Below the pieces are notes generated by a model. The model made no database searches. It saw only the letters and a list, made by a program, of their open reading frames with translations, and was not told the origin of the DNA. A program made the translations under genes and the position numbers. 64,000 nt of DNA, taken from the NCBI GenBank assembly GCA_034422455.1, contig DAOUJQ010000008.1:113913-177912 (forward strand), in the 5' to 3' direction. Each line of letters opens with the position of its first letter. Positions within the stretch are counted from its first letter, which is position 1. This stretch comes from UBA1127 sp034422455. Lineage in GTDB: Bacteria > Chloroflexota > Dehalococcoidia > Lucifugimonadales > UBA1127. Positions 48,947 to 57,021 of the stretch are shown here, one piece after another.

Positions 48947-49693
48947 TTAACGCCCTCCCAACACAGTTGCATAGAGGTCACTGGCCTTAAACGACTTCTG
49001 CGTAAAGGCCCTGACGACTTCGTCTATCCATTTCATGCGAGCGGGGCCATCTCCGTCCGTGTCCAGTGGTCTATGGAGGGAACGGGCAAAATCCAGTAGT
49101 GGGCCCCATTGCCCCTCATCCTCTCCCATGTCTATCTCCTGCACAATGAGCACATTCACAAGCACGGCGCGGAGCACTTCCGGCATCACGAGGGCACGAA
49201 AGGCTCTACCACGGAGAACATCCTGCTGTATGCCTTGAATCGCGCCGTTTACGTGCAATATCGGTTCGTCATCGCCATCGCCAAAGTCGACCCGCCACAC
49301 CTCTTTTCCAAGATCTCGCGCCACCTTGAGCGCTATCAGAGAGCCTCTTTGCCCTTCTACCCTTGGTCTGATGTGGTCTGCCATAGCGAGCAGCTTGCCA
49401 GATCCATCCGGGTGAGAGACCTTCACGCGGAACAGCGGGTTGTCGGGTACATTGAGAAGGCGACAGTCGTGCGGCGGGCTTGGCGCACCCACGCTCCCCC
49501 ACCGGAAGCGATCAGCGGCACGCCCCCGGTAGGCCTCAATTATGACTGGAGCGTCCAGCGAAAGTCCCAAGCCGTTGAGACTTAATTCCCCAGCGAAAGA
49601 GACTGGCCCACCGCCCTCCGGTTCCTTGATTCTGATTTCTACGCGGTCGTGGGTGATTCGCTTCCGATCCGTGTAGTTGAACCGACGGATCAT
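48947..49693 (-). CDS. Middle protein of the GHKL-ATPase cassette, unknown function
   Basis: The 248-residue product begins MIRRFNYTDRKRITHDRVEI and overlaps the ATPase stop by four bases (ATGA). The first ~90 residues look like a beta-rich domain (VSFAGELSLNGLGLSLDAPVIIEAYRG). The middle has a strand-helix region (KVWRVDFGDGDDEPILHVNG in form EVWRVDFGDGDDEPILHVN), and the end is helical. I recognise no named family or catalytic set. Its tight coupling on both sides means it acts with its neighbours. Confidence 0.75.
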   Translation of the reverse strand: MIRRFNYTDRKRITHDRVEIRIKEPEGGGPVSFAGELSLNGLGLSLDAPVIIEAYRGRAADRFRWGSVGAPSPPHDCRLLNVPDNPLFRVKVSHPDGSGKLLAMADHIRPRVEGQRGSLIALKVARDLGKEVWRVDFGDGDDEPILHVNGAIQGIQQDVLRGRAFRALVMPEVLRAVLVNVLIVQEIDMGEDEGQWGPLLDFARSLHRPLDTDGDGPARMKWIDEVVRAFTQKSFKASDLYATVLGGR

Positions 49694-51708
49694 TCGTCTC
49701 CTCCGCTATCCTGCGCTGTCTCCACTCGGACCACTTTGACGTGAACATCTCGCTGAGGGTCGAAACCATGCACAGCCACGGTGAATCGTTCCTGGTCGTC
49801 AATGTCAAAATACAGCTCATTGCCGCTGCCGCCGGGGCTCAGACGGCATCCATCGTACTCCACATCGAGCGCGTTCTCGCCATGCAGCGTAAAGTCGTGT
49901 GGGCTGTAGCTTTTTAGGGGGTTGCCCCGCTGCACTTCGTAGGCCGCCTTCAGCATCACCCTCCGCGGCAGGGAATGGGCGCCTTGGGTGAATCGCACAC
50001 GAAACCCCGCGCCCGTCTGCGTGACATTGAAGTCCTTATGCGAGGGCAGATGGTCTACAACTTCCGGCCCTGTACTCCCGTTCCCGGCCCCCCCTGGGGG
50101 GCGGCGCGAGGGCTCCTTGATAGGCGAAGGAAAGAGATCGGCCAGGGCGTTCTTGTCCAACTCTGTGGGTCCGGAATTCCAGATAGTAAGCAGCGTGTTC
50201 CCAGCCTTGCGGACCTCGCTGAGGACTCGTTGGACGGAACGCCAGTGCTTGTGAACGCGATCGCTATTGTAGGACCAGATGGTATGCGCGGGCGGTTCTG
50301 AGTCCTTTAGCATAGCCGCTAGAGGCTCTGGGACGTCCTGATCCCGGTCTCGCTCGTCCACGACGAGGAATGTCCGTGCACTCTGCCCCCTAATCTCATC
50401 CATCTGGGGTATGGAGAGGAAACCACGCACATAGTAATCCTGGCCTTGTGCGAGGGAACTGTCATGTTGCACGTACAAACGGAAGCTGGACGGCTCCTCA
50501 GTATCTGTTCCCTTTCTTTGTACCTTGGTCCGAATGCGGAAGGCCAGCACTTCACCGGCTTCAAATCGGTGCTGTAGGCTGGTGATGTCTGTGTAGTGAG
50601 GGTAGGAGGAATCGTTCCTTGGCGAAGCCGATAGTTCGGTATGTTCCTTCTCCGGGTGGAGCGCCCAGTCTCGGCACATAGCGAAGAGGTTCCGGTAACT
50701 GTCTGCGCTCTGCTCTCCGGCGCCCGCGAGGTTAAGCTGTGTAACCACGTCATCAATCGTGGCCCCAGTCACCTCTGTGGGCTCAGACGCGCCGCCATCG
50801 TCAACAGTCACTTGAAGCCATCCGGCCAATATCGGATAGAAGTAGTTGTGGACAACAGCGGTGAGAATGCTGTCCTTGTCCAGGGGTGGATCTCCGTCTG
50901 TTCGAGGGAACAGAACGACGACGGACAGTCCGGGCTCGTCGCGATATCTGAGGCCGAAATCCTCAATGCACTGCCTGATGAATGGCTCATGCAACGCTTC
51001 CGAGATGCGGAGCGGTTCCTGAATTTCGCCGGGCATCTCGCAGAAATAGCCGTACGGTGCAAAACGCTGTGAGCCCTCACCGTTACTGTCATGGAGGGTA
51101 TGCTTGGCAAGGACGCTCTGCCCCATAAGCAACATTTCGCCGTCCCGGCGGCGAGTGAGGGCGATGTAGGCACTCGCCTTGGAGGCGTCCGGGAACACCC
51201 ACTTGCCCAGCCCCCAGGAGCCACCCTCATCTCCGGATTTGCCAGAGCGCGCTACATTGCGGAAAAACCAATAGAAGTGGTTGTCGTCTGCCGACTCGTG
51301 AACCGAGTCATCGTATTGCTCCCAGTTCCCTTCCAACCCAATAGTTCCGGCATCCTCAATCACGAGATATGGCATCCCTTCAGCCAGGAGACCTTTTGTC
51401 GCTATGCTGTCGAGGAAGTCGTCATCTGCTTCAAGGCATTCTTGCAGGTGTTCGACTATCTCTTCGGTGTAGACGGCTGCTCTAGAAGCGTCCAGCGGTT
51501 CGTGGACGCCACGCAAGGAGAAGCGCACACGAACCGGAGCGTCGGGATTTCGGGGGTGGCGCGCTACGGCTGCATCAAGGGAGTTTTGTATCGCCTCACG
51601 CACAAGCCGCTCATTAATGGCCTCTTCAGCGAACAATTCCCGCTCCATAGGGTTCGAGTTGAGTTCAGCGGGTTTCATCGCGCGGAAATGCCAGCGTGGT
51701 TGCTCCAT
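49690..51708 (-). CDS. GHKL (MORC/Hsp90-type) ATPase of a three-gene cassette
   Basis: The 672-residue product carries the GHKL ATP-binding set: the N box RLVREAIQNSLDAAV (Glu38, Asn42), the D-x-G loop in YLVIEDAGTIGLEG (Asp119) and the lid GGSWGLGKWVFPDASK (residues 162-177). FYWFFRNVARSGKSGDEGG fits the segment before the lid. The C-terminal two thirds have no motif that I can name. In known prokaryotic systems such ATPases occur with DNA methylases, Z1-type endonucleases or helicases; none is present here. Gene order is ATPase, unknown, DUF6339-like, with ATGA overlap and zero-gap junctions. The ATG at 51708 follows AAGGGGA. Confidence 0.85.
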   Translation of the reverse strand: MEQPRWHFRAMKPAELNSNPMERELFAEEAINERLVREAIQNSLDAAVARHPRNPDAPVRVRFSLRGVHEPLDASRAAVYTEEIVEHLQECLEADDDFLDSIATKGLLAEGMPYLVIEDAGTIGLEGNWEQYDDSVHESADDNHFYWFFRNVARSGKSGDEGGSWGLGKWVFPDASKASAYIALTRRRDGEMLLMGQSVLAKHTLHDSNGEGSQRFAPYGYFCEMPGEIQEPLRISEALHEPFIRQCIEDFGLRYRDEPGLSVVVLFPRTDGDPPLDKDSILTAVVHNYFYPILAGWLQVTVDDGGASEPTEVTGATIDDVVTQLNLAGAGEQSADSYRNLFAMCRDWALHPEKEHTELSASPRNDSSYPHYTDITSLQHRFEAGEVLAFRIRTKVQRKGTDTEEPSSFRLYVQHDSSLAQGQDYYVRGFLSIPQMDEIRGQSARTFLVVDERDRDQDVPEPLAAMLKDSEPPAHTIWSYNSDRVHKHWRSVQRVLSEVRKAGNTLLTIWNSGPTELDKNALADLFPSPIKEPSRRPPGGAGNGSTGPEVVDHLPSHKDFNVTQTGAGFRVRFTQGAHSLPRRVMLKAAYEVQRGNPLKSYSPHDFTLHGENALDVEYDGCRLSPGGSGNELYFDIDDQERFTVAVHGFDPQRDVHVKVVRVETAQDSGGDE

Positions 51709-51861
51709 GAAATCCCCTTGTTGATCCGAAATTCGCCAGATCCCGTAATCCTAGCAGCGCAGATCCGCCGGCGCAAGCGAACGATCATGGGTCTGCCCTT
51801 GCGTATGGGGAGGCGCCGCGCTAGGCTACGCGCAAGCGTTGGCCGGACGAGGAGGCGAGCT

Positions 51862-52326
51862 ATGGCGAAAGTGAACAAGGTTGCGCACGTGGTGCTGTCG
51901 GTAAGGGACGTGGCAGCATCGGCGGACTTCTACAGCAGGGCGCTGGGCCTGGAAGTTGTCGACATGAAGGAGGGCAACCGGGCCTGCTTCCTGTCGTTCG
52001 GACAACAGCACCATGACATCGCGCTGTTCAAGGCGGCGGCAGGTGCCGAGCGCGGGGGCGTCGGGCTGAGCCACATCGCGTTCCAGATCGAGGGCGGGCT
52101 GCCGGAGCTCAAGGAGCTGAAGGGGCGGCTGGAGGAGATAGGGGCGACGATCAGCCGGACGACGGACCACACGATCACCAAGAGCGTCTACTTCCTGGAC
52201 CCGGACGGCAACGAGCTGGAGATTTTTGCCGAGGGGTTCGAGGACCCCAACGAGGCTCTGGACTTCATCAAGCTGGGCACGAACCGGGTTGCGCCGCTGG
52301 AGCTGGAGGAGGCGACGGCGGGGTAG
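51862..52326 (+). CDS. VOC-family metalloprotein (glyoxalase/extradiol dioxygenase-like)
   Basis: The 154-residue product starts at the ATG at 51862 behind GAGGAGG. It has the two beta-alpha-beta-beta-beta units of the vicinal oxygen chelate fold: VAHVVLSVRDVAASADFYSRALGLEV with the first metal His (His9), LSHIAFQIEGG with His71, and VYFLDPDGNELEIFAE with the Glu ligand (about residue 120). These three ligands fit glyoxalase I or catechol 2,3-dioxygenase-like enzymes. It stands alone between the cassette and a convergent lyase gene. Confidence 0.87.
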   Translation: MAKVNKVAHVVLSVRDVAASADFYSRALGLEVVDMKEGNRACFLSFGQQHHDIALFKAAAGAERGGVGLSHIAFQIEGGLPELKELKGRLEEIGATISRTTDHTITKSVYFLDPDGNELEIFAEGFEDPNEALDFIKLGTNRVAPLELEEATAG

Positions 52327-52329
52327 GGG

Positions 52330-53172
52330 CTACACCGCGTACTCGGCTTCCATGGCGTAGACGTCCTGCAGGCCGAGGAGGTCCGCTATCTCCGATCGGT
52401 ACTGCGGGGCGCTGATGGCGCCGGTGTCACGGAGCTCCAGCATCGCTCGCTTGACGGCGTCGTAGACGACAGTGAGGGTGTATCCCGCCAGCATGAGCTT
52501 GAAGCCGAGGGCTTCCACCTCGCCCGTCGTGGCGACGGGGTCTGCGCCGTTGAAGACCTTGGGCACGTCCGCCAACTCCGTTGCGTAGATGTGCAGGTCC
52601 TCCTTGGTCTTCACGCCGTCCACGAACACGAGGTCCGCTCCAGCGTCGTAGTACGCGCGGCAGCGGCGGACGGTGTCCTCCCAGCCGTTGACGGCGAGGG
52701 CGTCGGTGCGGGCGATGATGACGAAGTCCGGGTCGCGGCGGGCGTCAAGGGCGGCGCGGACCTTCTGAACGTGTTCCTCCATGGGGATGACATCCTTGCC
52801 GGCGAAGAAGCCGCACTTCTTTGGGAAGACCTGATCCTCTATGTGGACCCCGCTGACGCCGATGGACTCATAGTCACGAACGGCGCGCCAGACGTTGATG
52901 GCGTTGCCGTAGCCGGTGTCGCAGTCGGCGACGACGGGGACGTCGACGGCGTCGGCGATGTAGCGGGCGTTGGCGACCATCTCGGTCTGGGTGAGGAGGC
53001 CGACATCGGCAAAGCCCTTCTCCGCCGACGTGCCGGAGCCGGTCATGTAGACGGCGTCGAAGCCGACGGACTCGGCGATCCTGGCGTGGAGGGCGTTGAG
53101 GCAGAAGGGGGCGACCACCATGCCCTCGGCGCGCAGCATGGCCCGCCTGCGGGCCGTCCGGTTATTTGCCAT
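52330..53172 (-). CDS. Isocitrate lyase/PEP mutase superfamily enzyme
   Basis: The 280-residue product, from the ATG at 53172 behind GGAGG, is a carbon-carbon lyase or mutase of the methylisocitrate lyase, dimethylmalate lyase and PEP mutase group. It has VYMTGSGTSAEKGFADVGLLT, the Mg-binding VVADCDTGYGN, HIEDQVFPKKCGFFAGK with the catalytic Cys, and VIIARTDALAVNGWEDTVRR. The loop reads KKCGF, where isocitrate and methylisocitrate lyases read K(K/R)CGH, so the exact reaction may differ. It converges with the VOC gene, four bases apart. Confidence 0.87.
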   Translation of the reverse strand: MANNRTARRRAMLRAEGMVVAPFCLNALHARIAESVGFDAVYMTGSGTSAEKGFADVGLLTQTEMVANARYIADAVDVPVVADCDTGYGNAINVWRAVRDYESIGVSGVHIEDQVFPKKCGFFAGKDVIPMEEHVQKVRAALDARRDPDFVIIARTDALAVNGWEDTVRRCRAYYDAGADLVFVDGVKTKEDLHIYATELADVPKVFNGADPVATTGEVEALGFKLMLAGYTLTVVYDAVKRAMLELRDTGAISAPQYRSEIADLLGLQDVYAMEAEYAV

Positions 53173-53212
53173 CGTATGCCTCCTTGCTAATGTTTACGCC
53201 CGCTCCGCTCAT

Positions 53213-53240
53213 CCTTCGATTTCCCTCAGGACGAACGGGG
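53213..53240. repeat. CCTTCGATTTCCCTCAGG-type repeat
   Basis: This third ATTTCCC-variant copy lies between the lyase start (53172) and the stop of Rieske gene 4 (53271). Confidence 0.7.
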
Positions 53241-53270
53241 CGGGCGCACTATGCAGTGCCTTGAGTTGCC

Positions 53271-54572
53271 TTATGCGCGGACGTACTCCGGGGTGTACTG
53301 GGCCTTGTCGTAGAGCTCGCCCCAGAGGGCGTCGCGCCAGTAGACGTCGGTGGGGAGGACCTTCTCCACAGAGCGGAGGTCGAAGACGTTCTCGCCGAGG
53401 CCGGGCGGGTCTCCGCCGTCCTCGACGATGCGGGCGGCGTTCAGCAGGATCTTGCGGGCCATGATGATGGCGCGGTCCGTGGTGCCCAGGTGCTCCCTGG
53501 TGCGGTCGCAGATGGGGCCCATGGTGTCCTGGACGGCGCGGTCCTGGGTGTTGGTGCCGGGGATGCCGCTGAACGTCTGGGTACGCTGCACCTCGCGGTC
53601 GATGAAGTAGTCGTTCTCGGCGGCGGCGCGGGACTTGAAGCCGTTCTCGTAGTCGATGTCCTTCCCGAGCTCGTTGCCGGAGCCGACCTGGAGGCGCTCG
53701 TCCTCGGTGAGGGGCTCGTCGCCGAAGGAGTAGGTGAAGTTCCAGACCATGGTGGTGTAGTCGTCGATGGGCACCCACATGTGGCCGGAGTCGCGCAGGC
53801 GAACGCCGCCGCCGCGGTTGAGCTGCACGGGCCGCAGCTGCGTCCAGGGCGCGATGAAGTGGTAGGCGCGTACGTACTTGAGGCTGTCGTCGGCCTGGTC
53901 GCGGATGCCGGCGTAGGTGTAGCCGTAGTCGGTGGGGACGACCTCGACGCGGGCGGCGTAGGAGCGGCGGAAGGCGCCATCGCGGGCGGCGATGCCGGAG
54001 CCCTGGAGGTTGCGGTGCAGGAAGTTGATGTGGACGGTGTCGATGCCGCCCTCAAGGCCCTGCATCCAGTTGCACTGCTGGACGACCTTGTTGACGCCCC
54101 GGTGGAGCTCCGGCACCTGGGTCCACTCCAGCTCCGGCAACGGGGGCCGCACCTCCGGCGGGCCCATGTAGACCCAGACGACGTTGCCAAGCTCGGCCGT
54201 TGGATAGGCCTTGATCTTGACCTTGTCCTTGAAGTTGGACTCGGCGGGCTCCGAGGGCATGTCGACGCAGTCGCCGTTCACGTCGAACTTCCAGCCGTGG
54301 TAGACGCAGCGGATGCCGCATTCCTCGTTGCGGCCGAAGAAGAGGCTGGCGCGCCGGTGGGGGCAGTAGTTGTCGACGACGCCGACCGCGCCGTTGGTGT
54401 CGCGGAAGGCGACCAACTCCTCGCCCAGCAGCTTCAGCCGGATGGGCGGACAGTCGGGCTCGGGCAGCTCCCAGTCGAGCAGGGCGGGAACCCAATAGCG
54501 GCGCATCATCTCGCCGGTGGCGGTGCCGGGGCCGACGCGCGCGAGGGTCTCGTTTTCCTGGAACGTCAGCAT
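53271..54572 (-). CDS. Rieske non-heme iron oxygenase, large subunit (4 of 5)
   Basis: The 433-residue product has Rieske ligands at the same positions as its paralogs (CPH at 70-72, CVYH at 89-92) and the iron-site segment EGGIDTVHINFLHRN. The ATG at 54572 follows AGGAGGACACC. It is 48 bp downstream of Rieske gene 5 on the same strand, so the two may be co-transcribed. The C-terminal half is the part that differs most between the copies, as expected for different substrates. Confidence 0.93.
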   Translation of the reverse strand: MLTFQENETLARVGPGTATGEMMRRYWVPALLDWELPEPDCPPIRLKLLGEELVAFRDTNGAVGVVDNYCPHRRASLFFGRNEECGIRCVYHGWKFDVNGDCVDMPSEPAESNFKDKVKIKAYPTAELGNVVWVYMGPPEVRPPLPELEWTQVPELHRGVNKVVQQCNWMQGLEGGIDTVHINFLHRNLQGSGIAARDGAFRRSYAARVEVVPTDYGYTYAGIRDQADDSLKYVRAYHFIAPWTQLRPVQLNRGGGVRLRDSGHMWVPIDDYTTMVWNFTYSFGDEPLTEDERLQVGSGNELGKDIDYENGFKSRAAAENDYFIDREVQRTQTFSGIPGTNTQDRAVQDTMGPICDRTREHLGTTDRAIIMARKILLNAARIVEDGGDPPGLGENVFDLRSVEKVLPTDVYWRDALWGELYDKAQYTPEYVRA

Positions 54573-54620
54573 GGTGTCCTCCTTGCTCTCCCCCTGACGC
54601 CGAGTGCATCGGCGCTGCGT

Positions 54621-55916
54621 TTACGTGGTTGACGGCTTGGTCAGCGTCGATTCCTCAACGGCCATGTAGCGCTCGGCCACCTCCAAGAGCGGCATGGTGG
54701 TGGGGACCTCGACGGCGGCGGAGCGGACCCAGTACATGTCGCCGTCGTTGGCGGCGGCGGGCTCGACGCCCTCCTGGAAGTTGGCGACCTCGCGCAGCAG
54801 CCTGCGGCGGGCGCCGAGGATGGCGGAGTCGGACGTGCCGAGGTGCTCCCTGGTGCGGTCGGAGATGGCGCCCATGCTCTCGATGACAGCCATGTCCTGG
54901 GCCTGAATGCCCTTGATGCCGGAGAAGTTAACCGTCCGCTGCATCTCACGGTCCTGGAGGTAGTCGTTGTCCTTGTTGGCGTAGGGGCGGTAGGTCACGG
55001 GCTGCACCAACTCGTGGAATACACCGCCGGTCTCGTACTCGTGGCGCTCGGCGTCGGTGAGGGGACGGAGGGGGTGCCAGGAGGCGCGGAAGACGAGGGT
55101 GGTCTCGTCATCGGCTGGGACGTACATGTTGCCGGTCATCACGGCGTGGGGCTCTGCGGGGACGATGGTGGAGTAGGGGAGCATCCACGGGGTGATGCGC
55201 CAGTAGTAGCGGCCGGCGGCAGTGTTGCGGCGCGCGCCGATGACGAGGCCGTAGTCGGCGTGCTCGAGGAAGAAGCGAGGCGAGCGGTCGTGCAGGGCGG
55301 CGTCCTGGAGGCCCCGGCTGGAGGCGTTGATGGCGTAGTCGCGGGCCTTCAGGCTGCTGTGGAGGAAGCTGATGTGGCTGGAGTCTATGCCGCCCTCCAG
55401 CGCCTGGAGCCAGTTGCACTCCTGGCGACACTTGGAGAGGTATCTGTGACTGTCGGGCGCGGCGGCCCACGCGAGGTTGGGGAGCTCAGGCCGGCGGTCG
55501 GGCGGGCCCATGTAGGCCCAGACGACGCCGCCCCGCTCCTCGCAGGGGTAGGCAGTGACCTTCACCTTGTCCTTGAAGTTGGACTCAGCGGGCTCCGAGG
55601 GCATGTCGACGCAATCGCCGTTCACGTCGAACTTCCAGCCGTGGTAGACGCAGCGCAGCCCACGCTCCTCGTTGCGGCCGAAGAAGAGGCTTGCGCGCCG
55701 GTGCGGGCAGTAGTTGTCGACGAGGCCCACGTCGCCGTCGGTGTCGCGGAAGGCGATGAGGGTCTCGGCGAGGATGGTCACGCGAACGGGCGGACAGTCG
55801 GGCGTGGGGACCTCTTCGGAGAGGAGGGCGGGGACCCAGTAGCGGCGGAGGTAGTCGCCCATGGGGGTCCCGGGCCCGACGCGGGTGATGAGGGCGTTGT
55901 CTTCGGCGTTCAGCAC
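54621..55916 (-). CDS. Rieske non-heme iron oxygenase, large subunit (5 of 5)
   Basis: The 431-residue product starts at a GTG at 55916, six bases after GGAGG. The Rieske ligands are CPH (70-72) and CVYH (89-92), and the iron site is EGGIDSSHISFLHSS. It forms a tandem pair with gene 4, but the two differ through the substrate-binding half, so this is not a very recent duplication. No reductase, ferredoxin or small beta subunit is near. Confidence 0.93.
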   Translation of the reverse strand: MLNAEDNALITRVGPGTPMGDYLRRYWVPALLSEEVPTPDCPPVRVTILAETLIAFRDTDGDVGLVDNYCPHRRASLFFGRNEERGLRCVYHGWKFDVNGDCVDMPSEPAESNFKDKVKVTAYPCEERGGVVWAYMGPPDRRPELPNLAWAAAPDSHRYLSKCRQECNWLQALEGGIDSSHISFLHSSLKARDYAINASSRGLQDAALHDRSPRFFLEHADYGLVIGARRNTAAGRYYWRITPWMLPYSTIVPAEPHAVMTGNMYVPADDETTLVFRASWHPLRPLTDAERHEYETGGVFHELVQPVTYRPYANKDNDYLQDREMQRTVNFSGIKGIQAQDMAVIESMGAISDRTREHLGTSDSAILGARRRLLREVANFQEGVEPAAANDGDMYWVRSAAVEVPTTMPLLEVAERYMAVEESTLTKPSTT

Positions 55917-55982
55917 AGATCGCCTCCAGCTATGAATGGGCTAAGGATACACCGCCGAGAGCGGAGTGTGTAGAAGACGAAG

Positions 55983-56008
55983 AATGGGCCGCCTTGCAGC
56001 GGCCCATT
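55983..56008. terminator. Terminator-like hairpin between the DUF5679 gene and Rieske gene 5
   Basis: A perfect 10-bp stem AATGGGCCGC / GCGGCCCATT with a 6-base loop (CTTGCA) lies about 100 bp past the DUF5679 stop on the minus strand and 67 bp before the Rieske GTG. On the minus strand it is followed by a pyrimidine run (CTTCGTCTTCT). It fits a terminator for the small zinc-ribbon gene. Confidence 0.5.
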
Positions 56009-56106
56009 TCAACATCGCCTGGTGGGTACACCACACCTGCCACCCGAATCAACTGAGAATCGAGCGACGAGAACGGGGTTTAGACAACCCCAATGGTAAC
56101 CGAGCG

Positions 56107-56247
56107 TTAGCTCTTGCCGATCCGGAACAGCTTCGTCCCACAGGTGCCGCAGGTGCCCTGCGTGGCGGGGCGGCCATTCTTCAACGTGACTGCAGTCGCG
56201 CCGGAGATTTCCTTCTTGGTCCGACACTTGAAGCAGTATGCATCCAT
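56107..56247 (-). CDS. DUF5679-type zinc ribbon protein
   Basis: This 46-residue protein has two CxxC pairs: CFKCRTKKE near the start and CGTCGTKLFRIGK at the end, with the linker TAVTLKNGRPATQGTC between them. The pattern is that of the DUF5679 zinc ribbon, as far as I remember. The ATG at 56247 follows AGGAGG, and a TTGACA with TATATC lies upstream, so it is well expressed in appearance. Function is unknown; it may bind RNA or the ribosome. Confidence 0.85.
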   Translation of the reverse strand: MDAYCFKCRTKKEISGATAVTLKNGRPATQGTCGTCGTKLFRIGKS

Positions 56248-56285
56248 GATTAATCCTCCTTCTACCATTTGGGAGTAGCAGCGAC

Positions 56286-56312
56286 GATATAGCCTAGATT
56301 TACGTTTGTCAA
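56286..56312 (-). promoter_or_regulatory. Promoter candidate of the DUF5679 gene
   Basis: On the minus strand TTGACA (56312-56307) is followed after 15 bases by TATATC (56291-56286). The spacing is two short of ideal, though a shift of one base gives ATATCG at 16. The gene starts 39 bases further on. Confidence 0.45.
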
Positions 56313-56452
56313 CAGGATTTTGACTTGGTTCGGGCTTGATTTTGTAGCTGACTGGCCTGTGGCGGCAAGGCCTCACCGCCGAGGTCCAGCGGTTGGTGAC
56401 GAAACCCGCGCACAGGCGTACCATTTCCCTACCGAAAGAGGAGGAAATCGCC

Positions 56453-57007
56453 ATGTCCTGGATACGAGAAACTCCAAGCGGCAAACCGGCCATCATGGAG
56501 GTGATGTCCATCAATCCGAAGGCGCAGGAAGCGGTCGGAGCGAACAACATGGCCATCACCTTTGGCGGATCGTGCCTGACAAGGGTGCAGGAGGAGGCCA
56601 TCGCCACGGCGACGGCGGCGGCGCTGGAGTGCCGGTACTGAACGATGTCGCACGGAGGGTTCCTCCGTCAGCACTCGGACGACCCTGAGCTGGCCAGCCA
56701 CATCATGCACGACTACACACAAGCCGACCTGGACCCGCGGACGCGGGGCATGCTGGACTTCGCGGTGAAACTGACGCGCGAGCCGTGGGCGATGAAGAAG
56801 GCCGACGTAAACGCGCTGCGGGACCTGGGACTCAGGGACGAGGAGGTCCTGTCCGTGGTGCTCATCACGTGCAACTTCAACTTCATGTCGCGGCTGGCGA
56901 ACGGCCTCGGCGTGGAGCTGGCCGAGGGACGGCACGAGCAGATTGCGGCGTGGCTGAGCCCGGCCGCGGCGGCGCAGGCGTGGCTGATGACGCCGAAGGA
57001 GGGGTAG
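56453..57007 (+). CDS. AhpD-like peroxidase-related selenoprotein (in-frame TGA read as Sec)
   Basis: Two frames that look like separate short genes, 56453-56641 and 56645-57007, are in the same frame, parted by TGA (56639-56641) and ACG. Read through, they give 184 residues, the usual length of AhpD-like peroxidase-related proteins. Residues 1-62 hold the family start MSWIRETPSG, MSINPKAQEAV and LTRVQEEAIATATAAALECRY. The TGA is residue 63, then TMSHGGFLRQH. AhpD proteins have CxxCxxxH at this point; here it is C60-R-Y-U63-T-M-S-H67, so TGA replaces exactly the second Cys. The rest (RGMLDFAVKLTREPWAMKKADV, VLITCNFNFMSRLANGLGVEL) is the normal C-terminal half. A hairpin at the right distance follows the TGA. 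GAGGAGG precedes the ATG. Confidence 0.82.
56652..56668 (+). promoter_or_regulatory. Candidate bacterial SECIS hairpin
   Basis: A perfect 7-bp stem, ACGGAGG and CCTCCGT, closes a GTT loop (56659-56661). The loop begins 17 bases after the TGA. Known bacterial SECIS elements sit just after UGA with an apical loop about 16-37 bases away and a G among the first two loop bases; all three points are met. SelB would bind this hairpin to place Sec-tRNA. The element is inside coding sequence, as is normal in bacteria. Confidence 0.7.
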
Positions 57008-57021
57008 GGGGTGGGGTCGTT

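Noticed and set aside
51091..51861. N-terminal extension of the VOC protein opposite the ATPase gene
   Set aside because: The extra residues lie antisense to a certain gene; the ATG at 51862 has a strong ribosome binding site and gives the exact family length.
56453..57007. AhpD-like gene as a plain pseudogene or as two genes
   Set aside because: The stop is a single TGA exactly at a Cys position, the frame is unbroken on both sides, and a SECIS-like hairpin follows; selenocysteine explains all of this better.
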